A DNA stretch of 64,000 nucleotides from Argyresthia goedartella. Its lineage: Eukaryota; Arthropoda; Insecta; Lepidoptera; Argyresthiidae. The notes beneath the pieces were generated by a model. That model was not told where the DNA came from. It saw only the letters and a program-made list of their open reading frames with translations, and did no database searches. The DNA lies in the NCBI GenBank assembly GCA_949825045.1, contig OX463829.1, positions 26,196,715 to 26,260,714 on the forward strand, in the 5' to 3' direction. Both the position numbers and the translations under genes were made by a program. Every line of letters begins with the position of its first letter. The first letter of the stretch is position 1. This document shows positions 44,322-54,139 of the stretch, one piece after another.

Positions 44322-44890
44322 TTTAGGGTTCCGCAGGTACCTCAAAAGGGAAAAAATAAACCCTTATAGGATCACTCACTCTTCTCAGGAACTACAAGAA
44401 TCCTTGAAATTTTCGGCAGAAATACTTATCCTGATAGCCGCAACATATTTTAAGTCTACTATGAAAAGAATATTGCCTAAAAAAATGGACGGGTAAAATG
44501 ACAAAATGAAAAAAACAAAAACTCTTCAATAATCTTTTCAAAATTATTTTTTTTTAAATTTGGCTTTGATAACTTCAGAAGTTACGACCAGGCAACCCCC
44601 CCCCCCCCGCCCCATTATCTCTAAAATTATGAAAAAAAAATACAGAATATATAAGTCAAGTATTACAAGAAAACCTACCCGGATTTGCCAAAGTTTTATC
44701 TGTAAACCACATACAAACTTATAAATGCACTTAGTTACGTACATCGAGTTTGAAAGTAGCCGCACCAATAACTTTGTAAACAACATTTTGCTATGTAAAA
44801 TCCAAACTATTATCTCCACACCATCCCTACTATTGTACGGTGGTACGGAACTTTTCGTGCGCGAGTCCGACTCGCACTTGGCCGGTTTTT
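44322..44890 (+). repeat. Family F copy
   Basis: TTTTTAGGGTTCCGCAGGTA...CCTTATAGGATCACTC at the left and GGTACGGAACTTTTCGTGCG, GAGTCCGACTCGCACTTGGCCGGTTTTT at the right. ACATACAAACTTATAAATGC inside is also shared with family K. A poly-C run sits at 44600. Confidence 0.8.
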
Positions 44891-45344
44891 ACTCTCAATT
44901 GCATTCAAGGCCCTTTCATAATAAGTAGGCTGCTAGGTAAAGTAGTTAGAGCACCGAAACGTGCTTTACTTACTGGCCTCGACATGCCTAGAGATGCCTC
45001 CTGCGTAGAAACTATAACAATTTCTGACGGCGCTTTGATCTTAAATGAAATACTATGTGTGCTAAGTTATTCTGTGAAAATACATCACAATGTATCACAC
45101 AACAAATTGAGTCTTACTAAATGTCTTCACATTGCCACACACGCTTATCGCATTTAGAACAATTGTATTTACGTTCGGGTTGTATTGAATATAGAATTAT
45201 AGATCCATTATGTATGGGATTCCAAAATATATTTTTACAAATGAATCGATTTATTTCAACATAGACATTTCCGCTTGCTCCTCTCGGCCTTATGTGTCGT
45301 AGGTTTGCGCCGTAGAAAAGACTTCAACATCAAACAAACATACA
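44891..45344. other. No feature recognised
   Basis: The open frame at 44840-45157 has no recognisable domain. Confidence 0.35.
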
Positions 45345-45500
45345 TTTATACCATGAATCGTGGAAACCAGAAACAGCGACATCACACACATATAAACATC
45401 CAAGACCTGTTTTTTTTTTCATTGCCCCAGTCGGGGATCGAACCCGGGACCTCTTGCATGGTAGGCAGAGCCGCAACCGCAGCGTCACAGAAATCGTCTA
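45345..45500 (-). mobile_element. SINE-2 copy with tRNA-like head
   Basis: Box B as GGGGATCGAACCCGGGACC and the box A region as CGCAACCGCAGCGTCACAG are read in reverse, with a T-run between head and body. Confidence 0.85.
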
Positions 45501-45512
45501 TTTACTGTTGTT

Positions 45513-46214
45513 AGGCTAGTATTTAATCGCACATCAAAAATACTGATTAGCACAGCAAAAAAGGATCAGCAAAAACACTTTTTATGTTTTATAGTAGTTT
45601 ATGTGACTGCTGCATAATGGAGGGCATTAAAACTCGAGAGTGGGTTTATGAAACGAGCCAAAGGCGAGTTTCATAATAATATCACTCGAAAGTTTTAATG
45701 CCTAATTATGTACAGTTACATACACTAGTTTATCTACACACATATCATAAGCTCTCTTTGATGTGTTCAGGAACCGCATGTTTGACCGGCATTGTGGTTC
45801 TGCAATTGTTTAGCTTGTTCTTTAGTACCAACTTCACGCAGGCGGGCGTCGGCGTTCGAAATTTGAATGTCATTATATGTAGAAAAACTACACATAATGA
45901 CCATTATGTGTAGTTTTCCAGATACGAAACGAGTTTTTACCAAGTAGTTTAACATAATGCTGATCGTAACGTGCGGTTTTTGAACGCAGTAAAGAGGGTT
46001 TATGATACGTGTGTAGATAAAATATTTTATGTGTACTGAATTTGATGTTTTAAGTATTTTTTGTTATTCTTGCATGTTCAACCTAACACGAAGGATAAAG
46101 GGGGCTTTGCTTCGCTCACCCCCTTTCTTTACCCTTCACCTAAGCTACCGCAGCATTTTGCCCTGATATTTGCTGTACAAATCAGTATTTTTGATGTGCA
46201 GTTTAATATTTCCC
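45513..46214 (-). mobile_element. MITE family A, copy 4, carrying element D
   Basis: Inverse orientation: starts GGCTAGTATTTAATCGCACATC and ends CAGTTTAATATTTCCC. The core at 46060-46165 is complete (TTCAACCTAACACGAAGG, GGGCTTTGCTTCGCTCACCCCC, CACCTAAGCTACCGCAG). Element D (45593-46020) sits between TTTTTATGTTTTA and AAATATTTTATGTGTAC. Confidence 0.85.
45593..46020 (+). mobile_element. Element D, copy 4, most intact
   Basis: Left foldback module (about 45593-45727) and right module with ends TTATCTACACACATATCATA and TATGATACGTGTGTAGATAA. It lacks the internal duplication seen in copies 1 and 2. It contains GTCATTATATGTAGAAAAAC, ACTACACATAATGACCATTA and its continuation, a nested palindrome. 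Its orientation relative to its host MITE is opposite to that at 16577. Confidence 0.8.
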
Positions 46215-46469
46215 CTAACTGTTTTGAATAGCAGTTGAGAACCGTAGCCCGACTAAGTATCTCTTGACATATATTTACATATTCCTTTCAAAATAAAATT
46301 ACAATCGGTCTAAATGACAGCTCGAGTGAAAAATCACGTTGTGATTGGTCAACGATAACTTGAACTTGTTCTCCAACTTCAAAATATCCATCTGAAAGTT
46401 CGGTATTGATTTCACGGACACAGAATAGCTACAGATTAATGTCTGTGCTCTATGGGCACAGCGATGGAC
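46215..46469. other. No feature recognised
   Basis: Nothing beyond short AT-rich sequence. Confidence 0.35.
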
Positions 46470-46545
46470 CACCTTGCTATGGCGACGTCTGTGGCGCTAT
46501 GATTGTGGCTATGCCTACCATGCGAGCGGTCCCAGGTTCGTTAAA
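46470..46545 (+). mobile_element. SINE-2 head only, fused to a LINE 3' UTR
   Basis: TGGCGCTATGATTGTGGCTA, TGCCTACCATGCGAGCGGTC and CCCAGGTTCG are the tRNA-like head. The body is absent, and LINE 3' UTR sequence begins directly after it. Confidence 0.65.
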
Positions 46546-46549
46546 TGAC

Positions 46550-46862
46550 GGGACTGTACGGAGTTAATCTGGCTCAACACAGACCTTACTGTTAATAATT
46601 TTGTAATTATTTATTCCTGCTTATTAATTATGATATAATGATATCATAAGAGTTCTAAAAATCAATCTGTGGAAGTTTCTACGCCCTACTTCTCCCACAG
46701 TGGTCCAATGTAGAGAAGTGGCAAAAAATGACGATTGCTAAGTATATGTAACTATTTAATTGAATAAATAAAATATAAGTCCCATATAATAAATGTGAAA
46801 GTAGCGATGTTTGGATGTAAATATCTACAGTAATAAAGACATTTGGAATTTGGAATTTGGAT
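46550..46862 (+). repeat. LINE 3' UTR fragment with (TTTGGAA)n tail
   Basis: Contains GACTGTACGGAGTTAATCTG, ATTATTTATTCCTGCTTATT, AATCTGTGGAAGTTTCTACG, CTTCTCCCACAGTGGTCCAA and TAAATATCTACAGTAATAAA, ending in ATTTGGAATTTGGAATTTGG. An insert of about 50 bases lies at 46750-46810. Aligns with 17620-17885. Confidence 0.8.
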
Positions 46863-46885
46863 ACCCGGCTGCGTAAAGCCGCATT

Positions 46886-47250
46886 ATGTGTATGTTACCG
46901 TAAAATAGACAAAACCGTTAGTTGATAAACTAACGCGTTAGTTGATCAACTATCGACAGATATTCAACCAGACCGACATTTCTTTTGTTCTTACATGTCA
47001 AGCGCTGCATGCTGCGCTCTCCCCTCTAGTGTTCACCTAAGCTACCGCAGTGTTTGCCCTGGTATTTCGTTTGCAATTCAAGTTTAAACCAGTTTACTAT
47101 TTACTGTTTTAACCGTCAGTTTATCAACTAACGCGTCATATAGTAAGCAGTACGCTACAGTTTACTATCTGTCGGTAGTTGACCAACTAACGAGAAAAAA
47201 AACGTTAGTTTATCAACTAACGGTTTTAACAATCTTACAAAGACATCTAT
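46886..47250 (-). mobile_element. MITE family C, copy 3, uninterrupted
   Basis: 365 bp. GTGTATGTTACCGTAAAATAGAC and AAAACCGTTAGTTGATAAAC at one end, GTTAGTTTATCAACTAACGG, TTTTAACAATCTTAC and AGACATCTATA at the other. Core in reverse: TTCTTACATGTCAAGCG, AGTGTTCACCTAAGCTACCG, CAGTGTTTGCCCTGGTATT. The clearest reference copy for family C. Confidence 0.85.
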
Positions 47251-47406
47251 AAATCAGCCGTGAACGTGCTGAGCCCGCAATATTCGTGACCTCCCTTAGC
47301 CACATTAAGCGTTGAGGCATACACAGAGTTTGTTCATCGGTATGCGCATCGGTGAAGGCATCTGCTGACTAATACACAGAAAGCGGCTTTACGCTCCCCG
47401 GCCAGG

Positions 47407-47705
47407 GCTTAAAAAACCCCAGGACTTGTATCGCGCTGTTTCTGATTCCCACTATACATGTTATCCTAGTGTGGGGCTGGCCACTCTTCTGGCAGCAATG
47501 TACGTGTCTGTGTATAAATGTTTGTTTTATGTTTTTGCCCTGGCCTAAATGGCTCTCTTCCTCAACATTCCTACATCACGTGTCAGTAACGTGCAACAAA
47601 ACACTTGCATACTAAGCTCGCTGAACATCAGCGGCATACATTGATACTGTCCCCACACTAAGATACCCTGTGGCGTGGGAACCAGGAACAGCGCAAACGT
47701 AAACA
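47407..47705. mobile_element. Two SINE-2 fragments facing each other
   Basis: 47407-47520 is plus strand (GCTGTTTCTGATTCCCACTA, CCTAGTGTGGGGCTGGCCA, AATGTACGTGTCTGTGTA). 47645-47705 is minus strand (CTGTTCCTGGTTCCCACGCC, AGGGTATCTTAGTGTGGGG). Both lack heads. Confidence 0.7.
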
Positions 47706-48169
47706 AACATAGGTATGTATAGCGATGCAAGGCTCTTCTGAGTATTCATAATAAATGTGAGTAGTTACTTCATCTGTATTAAGCCGGATGCAAATATGTC
47801 TGACCTGACGACACGTATTTTGTCGTGACATGACGGCTAGTGTTCGCTTATGTGTCGTGTTCTGACTTCTGACGCTTACTGACGATATTTTAGATACCGA
47901 CTCTGTCCTGATACGTCTCAACGCCAGATTGCCACCTCAGACAAACGTGAATCCGGCTTTATGAGCTTATTGCTCGGGACATATTCTAGAATTTTATCTT
48001 AGACTTTGAATCTAAAGCCCACCTAAGCTAATTACTACATTAAACTAAATTATACGGAGTATCGTGAATTATGCCAAATATATTGGTCAAAACTATTTTT
48101 CTAACTCACTGACTACACTAACAGCATGAAAACCGACAGCCCGGTGTCCGTTTGCTATCTTAAAACCAT
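47706..48169. other. No feature recognised
   Basis: Overlapping minus frames near 47545-47921 have no domain. Nothing else seen. Confidence 0.35.
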
Positions 48170-48360
48170 TTTTTTTGGGTTCCGTCCCCGAAGGATTAAC
48201 CACGGTAGCCCATTACTAAGCCTCCGCTGTCCGTCTGTCTGTCTGTATTACAGCCTGTATCTCATGAACCGTAATAGGATGAGAGTTGAAATTTTCACAG
48301 AATGTGTATTTCAGGAACAAAGGAACAACAAGCAAATTAAATAAATAGTCCCCTTACCAG
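48170..48360 (+). repeat. Family F fragment
   Basis: TTTGGGTTCCGTCCCCGAAGG, a TCCGTCTGTCTGTCTGT run, GCCTGTATCTCATGAACCGT and GAGAGTTGAAATTTTCACAG. Right end missing. Confidence 0.75.
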
Positions 48361-49689
48361 AAGTGTTTTTTTGCGTTTGTTCTTCTACGATGGTTAGAGT
48401 CCTACTCACACTAAACCAATTTTCATAATTATTTTATTCAGTTATATAAGTAAATATATACTTTATACTTTATTATACTTTAGTTATAAAGTATATATCA
48501 GGTTAAGTAGTGACGTCTCCTCCGGAAGAAAGGTCCTGATTATTGCACTACTCTACGTCTAGGGTTCGAGACCCTAAATACCGAGTAGCCTAGTCATTTC
48601 ACTGACGTTTTCGATATCAGCGGATGAGATAAAAGTATGTTATTCATTAAAGATAGGTTTCCTTTCCTTACTATTCTATCGTTATCGATCCATTAATTTC
48701 AATAGAAATACTAAGCCATTGTATGCGAAAGCAAGGAGATGTGACTTACCTAAGATACAAGTATCTGTACTATATATATGCAGCCTTTATAAAACAAAAC
48801 ACCTAACAGTGTTATTTAAAATGATTCTCTGTCTTTAAAACACTAATAAGAGTTTAACCAGGACTACAACCCGTTCTCTCAAAACTGTAATTTATAAAAT
48901 AAAATCTGTATTTTAGTTTCGATATAAACCTTTTACAACTTAAAGTAGCTCAGACCCTTCTATATCTGTCCAATGAGCCCATTTTAGGCATTATCACTAT
49001 ATTCTCTTTGGTGTACACCAAATGCCAAAAGAAAAAATCAGCCAGTTGTCATTGTATAAATCTCAGAATTTATGTTGGTTGTTTTTTTTTGTTAGTTGGA
49101 ACACAGAGTAAATTTTGACACATCCACAGACCTTTTTTTAAATTAAGAGTACGGCTTTGAATTCTCTTCCTTCAGCCACCATCCACAGACCATAAAAGTA
49201 TAAACGAACATACAACATTTTTTTAGTTAAAAGACTCGCTATACTTTTTTAAATAACAAAAACATAAAACGCTCATTAAGGTTTAAAGAGGATTTTGCTT
49301 AAACATTGACCTATTTTAAACATAAATTAGTTATTCTTTTTTCGTAAGACGGTTAATTTTCAATTCTATTTTGTACGTTATTACCTGAACCATAAATATA
49401 AAATGTGGCAGTTTACTTGCTTCTCACAGATCGTGGTTGACTCGATGAAACGCACACGCAAGGTCGAGTGGCAGTCCTTGTGAAAAAGTTAAAGTCAATA
49501 AGGTCGTTTAAAATGTATACTACATTAAATGTGAAAAAGTTAAAGTCAATCAGGTCATTTAAAATACATTATATGTTCCGCGAAATCGTTTCAGTAGTTT
49601 TGGTATTCAAGAATATCCGCCACCCACTCACACCCACCACTCCATTACAGGAGTGAATGTGATCAAAGGAAGCGTTTCTTCAACTTGAA
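48361..49689. other. No gene; short direct repeat at 49483-49565
   Basis: GTGAAAAAGTTAAAGTCAAT followed by A/CAGGTC.TTTAAAAT occurs at about 49481 and 49531, period about 50 bases. The rest is AT-rich without features. Confidence 0.45.
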
Positions 49690-49805
49690 CTTATTAAGGA
49701 AACCTTCGATCTCCATAGCTGTGCTGTGGCGATAGGCCTTCCACTTGTCACGGAAAATGGATTTTTTAATAACTGGCTGCACGTAGGCACGATAGAGTAG
49801 CGCCT
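49690..49805 (+). repeat. Element E, short copy
   Basis: AAGGAAACCTTCGATCTCCATAGC, GTGGCGATAGGCCTTCCACTTGTC, TTAATAACTGGC and GGCACGATAGAGTAGCGCCTCCG match family E. Confidence 0.55.
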
Positions 49806-49841
49806 CCGTTTAAGCTTTGACAGAATGCATTCGTATGTCTG

Positions 49842-51020
49842 TCCGGATTTCCGGCTTATCTCCTTCTACAGGTAGCATTTCTCAACCGATTCTCGTGAAA
49901 GTTTATGAGCAGGTTTGATAATTATAAGTGTTTTTTTGTCTACTCCGATTTTGTCTTTTTTCAAAATGGCAGAGGTATGAGGGTTAAAAATGTAAAATAA
50001 AATCATTTTTCCAAACAGCTAGTTGGATTTTAACAAATGAGGTGTCGTTGGATTTGTGGAGATCGAGAATGACATAGGCTATAATGCCTTTGGTAAAAGA
50101 GAAAGACAAGGTCTGATTTTAGATTAAGATTTAGGCTACTTCCATAAGGCACGTTTCCACCAACATACTCGCGAGGTTTACTGCTCACAGAGCCACTAGT
50201 AATTTTTGACCAAGCGAGCGAAGCTATCGTAAGTCCGTCTGTCCGGATTTCTGTCCGGATTTCCGGCTGTTCCGCTCTACAGGTTGCATTTCTCAACGTA
50301 ATCTCGTGAAATTTTGAGAGCTGTTCGATAATTATATTCTTTTTTTTTTTTTGTTTATTCAGTTTTTGGAAAATTTTGAAACGGCGGAGATACGGGGTTA
50401 CAAAGTTACTAATGCGGCTTCTTTCATACTTCATTTACGTAACCAGGTCAATAAAAAGTTGTATGTCATATTGAAAGAAAATGCACTCGGGTTAACTTTT
50501 TTATAATAATTCCACATGTCACGCCGATAAACTTCAAGGAGTCGGGGATGTGAGGTGGTGGAAAATAATGAAAAAAAATGCATATTTCCTGCATCGCCAT
50601 GAGGTCTACAGCTCACAGAGCCTAGAGTCTCTTTTTTACCTAGCGTTTTAGCTTGGGGAACAATGCTTTCGTAAATCCGGATTTCCGGATTTAGAGCTGT
50701 TAATTTCCCAATTGATTCTCGTGAAATTTTGTGAGCAAGTCTGATATCTAAGATTATGGTTTTTTACGATTATTTTTTTAGAATGTTTCCAAAATGGCGG
50801 ATATAAGTTACTTTCATACTGGCGAGGGTTTCTATGCGCATTATCAGTTTTGAAGTGCTGTATGCGGATTGAAAGAAAATGCATTCGGGTTTCTTGCAAT
50901 TGTAATAATTCCACTAGTTCATCCGATAAACTTCGACCGCGATTCGGGGGTAAGAAAGGGTAAAAAATAATGAAAATAAACCGCATATTTCCTGTGTCGA
51001 CAGCTCACAGAGCCACTAGT
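49842..51020 (+). repeat. Family K in three consecutive diverged copies
   Basis: Each copy starts around CCGGATTTCCGG, continues GCATTTCTCAACCGATTCTC, GTGAAATTTTG and AAAATGGCGGA, and ends CTCACAGAGCCACTAGT (50182-50198; 50611-50625 degraded; 51003-51019). The spacings are about 390-430 bases. Copies 2 and 3 also share GAAAGAAAATGCAYTCGGGTT and CGATAAACTTC. Divergence is high, so the triplication is old. Confidence 0.75.
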
Positions 51021-52029
51021 TACAGATTGTATTTAGGTATTTAAACGTAGGATAGCAGTAATAAAGATAGTATTCGTTCACTGCAGGAAGCTCAACAGCG
51101 GATGGCGAACGACCTTATGACGTCACGATTGGAGGTCACGCCGCTCGCTCGGTAAGGGGCCGCCTTCACTGGTGTGTTTTAACTACATCACCAGCTTATA
51201 CACCGAAATTCCTATAAACATATAGACCATACATTTTGACCAAGAACAGTATTAAGTGAGAGGTATCTACCTATAGTCTGTTCAGGTTTACAGAATCATC
51301 AACTGGTATATTATTTCATTGGACGCACTACTTTGAAAAATCTAAATAGACTACTATTGCTAGCAGAACTAGGCAAGTTCTAGAATATATCAAAGGCCAA
51401 TAAATAATCAGATTCTTAAGCAAATCTCGAACTCTTAGCATAATTACATAGATGGATGTAGATTATTGTAAAGACGAAACCCGGTTATGTCAAAAACATA
51501 CCAAACAAATTCACAAACAAAACTCTCATGGGAACTGTCAATTTAACACAATTTTCTATACATTTGAGAAAGCGACAAAGGTCCCACAGATAACCAGCAT
51601 TTCTTCTCTGCATTCAAGTTCATAGCTGCGGCGATGGACTAGCCCCCTGTCACAGAAAAAGGAGTATCGTTTAACTGGGTAAACGTGGGCTTAACTGTGC
51701 CTCTGCCACCCCGTATGGTAAATGACGTGACGCTGTGTGTATGTTTTTGTGTGTGTGTGAATGAATCGGGTAAAAAGAACGGAACTAAATATCTCCACTT
51801 GCTACCGCTCACTCCGACGTTATTCTATTGCTCTTTAGATATTAATAGATTTCCGTACACTTCGCAACAACCACGGCGGTGCTACGATTCTGTTAAATGA
51901 ACGTGCTTTCTCTTTCACACTCAGGAGGACTGCATTGCATAATGACGCGTTGCATTACATTACTAACATACGCGTCAAATATCTTTGTCTGAACGAAAGG
52001 TGCGAGTGAGAAAGTGAGGTTTCGGTGTT
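51021..52029. other. Element E copy at 51615-51745, otherwise no gene
   Basis: 51620-51740 carries TGCGGCGATGGACTAGCCCC, CTGTCACAGAAAAAGGAGTA and CTGTGCCTCTGCCACCCCGT of family E. The rest is unassigned. Confidence 0.5.
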
Positions 52030-52200
52030 GACTCTATGGCGCTCTGCCCACCATGCGAGAGGTACCGGGTTCGATCCCCGACTGGGGATGAAGAAAATAA
52101 AAAACCCAGATCCTGGATGTTTATGGGTGTGATGTTTCTGGTTCCCACGACACAGGGTATCCTAGTGTAGGGCCAGAAGCTATGTATGTTTCTTTATGTA
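52030..52200 (+). mobile_element. SINE-2 copy, near full length
   Basis: Head TGGCGCTCTGCCCACCATGC, box B GGGTTCGATCCCCGACTGGG, an A-rich link, GTTTCTGGTTCCCACGACAC, AGGGTATCCTAGTGTAGGGC. The first part of the tRNA-like head is deleted. Confidence 0.85.
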
Positions 52201-52237
52201 AACGATTTTATAAATGTAATAAATATTGGAATTAAAA

Positions 52238-52514
52238 AGAGCTTCGTTGTCTAATGGGTGTCACGCTTGCTTCTCACACCGGAGGTGCAAGTTCGAATCC
52301 TGACCGTGTGCCAATGAGATAATGAATTTATCCTAAGTACATTTTCGGACGTTCAGTGTTTCGGATGACACATTAAGCTGTAGGTCCCGGCTCTATTGCT
52401 ATGTGATAGTGGTCGTAAAACCCATCCATAAATTTGAGCCAGCGTGATGGAGTATGGCTTAATCTCACCTGTGCCCCTCGGTGGGGACAATAATGGGCTA
52501 CATTTGTTATTATT
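52238..52514 (+). mobile_element. SINE-3, a third tRNA-derived SINE
   Basis: Head GAGCTTCGTTGTCTAATGGG (box A-like) and GTGCAAGTTCGAATCC (box B). Body TTTTCGGACGTTCAGTGTTT, CTGTAGGTCCCGGCTCTATT, GCCAGCGTGATGGAGTATGG and CTGTGCCCCTCGGTGGGGAC, tail GTTATTATTA. The only copy in the window. The TTGTCTAATGGG wording resembles Glu/Asp-type tRNA, but the anticodon stem does not pair. Confidence 0.8.
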
Positions 52515-53174
52515 AAATATTGGAATTAAAGAATCAATTGTTCTCAAATAAAAATATTTACATTAGTTAGGGGGGGATCGTTTGAAATGTGGAAAGGTAT
52601 CGATTTCATAGTGAAAGCTGTTTAATATATTGTCCCCAATAACCTCAAAACAATTTGACTACCCCTTTCTGAAGCATGATTATTAAACCTCTCACCTGCA
52701 GCCTTCAAACATTGGTTCACCAAGTAATCTTGTTTACCTGCGAGGAATATAACCAGGACCACTTGCGAGCATAATACGCCTTTAATATCTAGCAGTAAAA
52801 GCTCATATTGCAGTGACGTTTCTCGGGTTATTTCCAACTCCACCGGGTTTAAACCCAAAACAAACAAAGAAACAAACGTATCTTTGGGCATTTTCCCAAA
52901 CGTGCCGGCACAGAGCACAATTGCGTCTAAGCCCAAACCTTATTACAAAAACCGATTTATTACTCCCAGCTGACCCGGAAATTCTATCCTGGGATAGAAC
53001 TTTGGGTCGCCCGCACCCAAATGTGTGTAAGTGTGTGTGTGTGTAAAGGTGTGAATTCATTCATGTGATACCAATCCAACTCATCGAAAAAGTAATTAAG
53101 GTGCTATATAGATAAAATCGACATTTAGTGTAGTCATTGCTCTGCTGTTCAAAATATGTCCCAAGTTAAATAAA
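52515..53174. other. No gene; (GT)n at about 53025
   Basis: A TGTGTAAGTGTGTGTGTGTG run at 53022-53044. Overlapping open frames at 52600-53060 on both strands carry no recognisable motif. Confidence 0.4.
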
Positions 53175-53358
53175 TTATTCTGGTTTTTAGTATTTGTTGT
53201 TATAACGGCAACAGAAATACATCATTTGTGAAACATTCATCTGTCTAACTATCACGGTTCATGAGATACAGCCTGGTGACAGACGGACGGACGGACGGAC
53301 GGACAGCGGAGGTTAGTAATAGGGTCCCGTTTGGCACCCTTCGGGTACGGAACCCTTA
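53175..53358 (-). repeat. Family F fragment
   Basis: Minus strand: AAGGGTTCCGTACCCGAAGG, GTGCCAAACGGGACCCTATT, a (CCGT)n run, CACCAGGCTGTATCTCATGA. Confidence 0.8.
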
Positions 53359-53569
53359 AAATATGTTGTGATTTCGGAAGACCTCTATTAATCAGAAGTA
53401 TTCAAATTACGTTTACGTTATTAGGGAGTTCACGATGCACTACTTACAAGCTAAGTAGTAAAGAAACCAACAGCATTAAAACTCATTATTCTGCATCACT
53501 TGAGATTCACTAAAGGCTTTTTTTAACCTGATTTTTATCTCCGATTTATTGCACATACACACAAAGCCT

Positions 53570-53690
53570 CTCTCCTTTTCCCACAAAAGGCGGCCGAGGC
53601 ACAGTTCCGCCCGCCTTTACCCAGTTGCTACTCCATTTTGCCCGGCTGGGGCCTAGCCCATCGCACTTTGTAGATATTTAGGGTCTAGGG
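53570..53690 (-). repeat. Element E, inverted short copy
   Basis: On the minus strand GCGATGGGCTAGGCCCCAGC, GGAGTAGCAACTGGGTAAAG and GGCGGAACTGTGCCTCGGCC follow family E order. Confidence 0.55.
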
Positions 53691-54138
53691 AAATGGGAAT
53701 AACCCTTCCATGGCATCCAGTGTAGACGGTGGAATTAATTATTCAGTCGTACGAAGCGACATGGATGAGAACGGAGGGTTATGGAACTAATCGGGGTTAT
53801 GTTGAATCGTCGTTGTATTGACTGCATTGCGCCTAGTTCGGTTTGCAGGCTTGCTGGCCAGTGGAACTATAATAACAATATGGAAAGTCAACACAGTACT
53901 AAGAATACCGATCATAATATCAACAACTGGAATCATACCGAAGACTCTCAACATAGCCTTAAGTTGCTAAATATGAAACCATCCTCCTTCATCCTTCGCA
54001 AAAAGCCGTGATTCTTAATACGTGTAGGATAGTTCGAATTTTTTTGGGAAACTCATAGATCCTTAGCACTTGGCTACGGCCCGTGCTCAGGACTAACAGT
54101 AACCTCCTAGAAGAGGAGTGAAAAAAAAACTAAGAAAC
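53691..54138. other. No feature recognised
   Basis: A 76-codon frame at 53781-54011 contains an Asn/His-rich stretch and no known domain. Confidence 0.35.
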
Positions 54139-54139
54139 A

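Noticed and set aside
48530..48590. Possible tRNA at GGGTTCGAGACCC
   Set aside because: Only a box B-like palindrome is present; no box A or cloverleaf.
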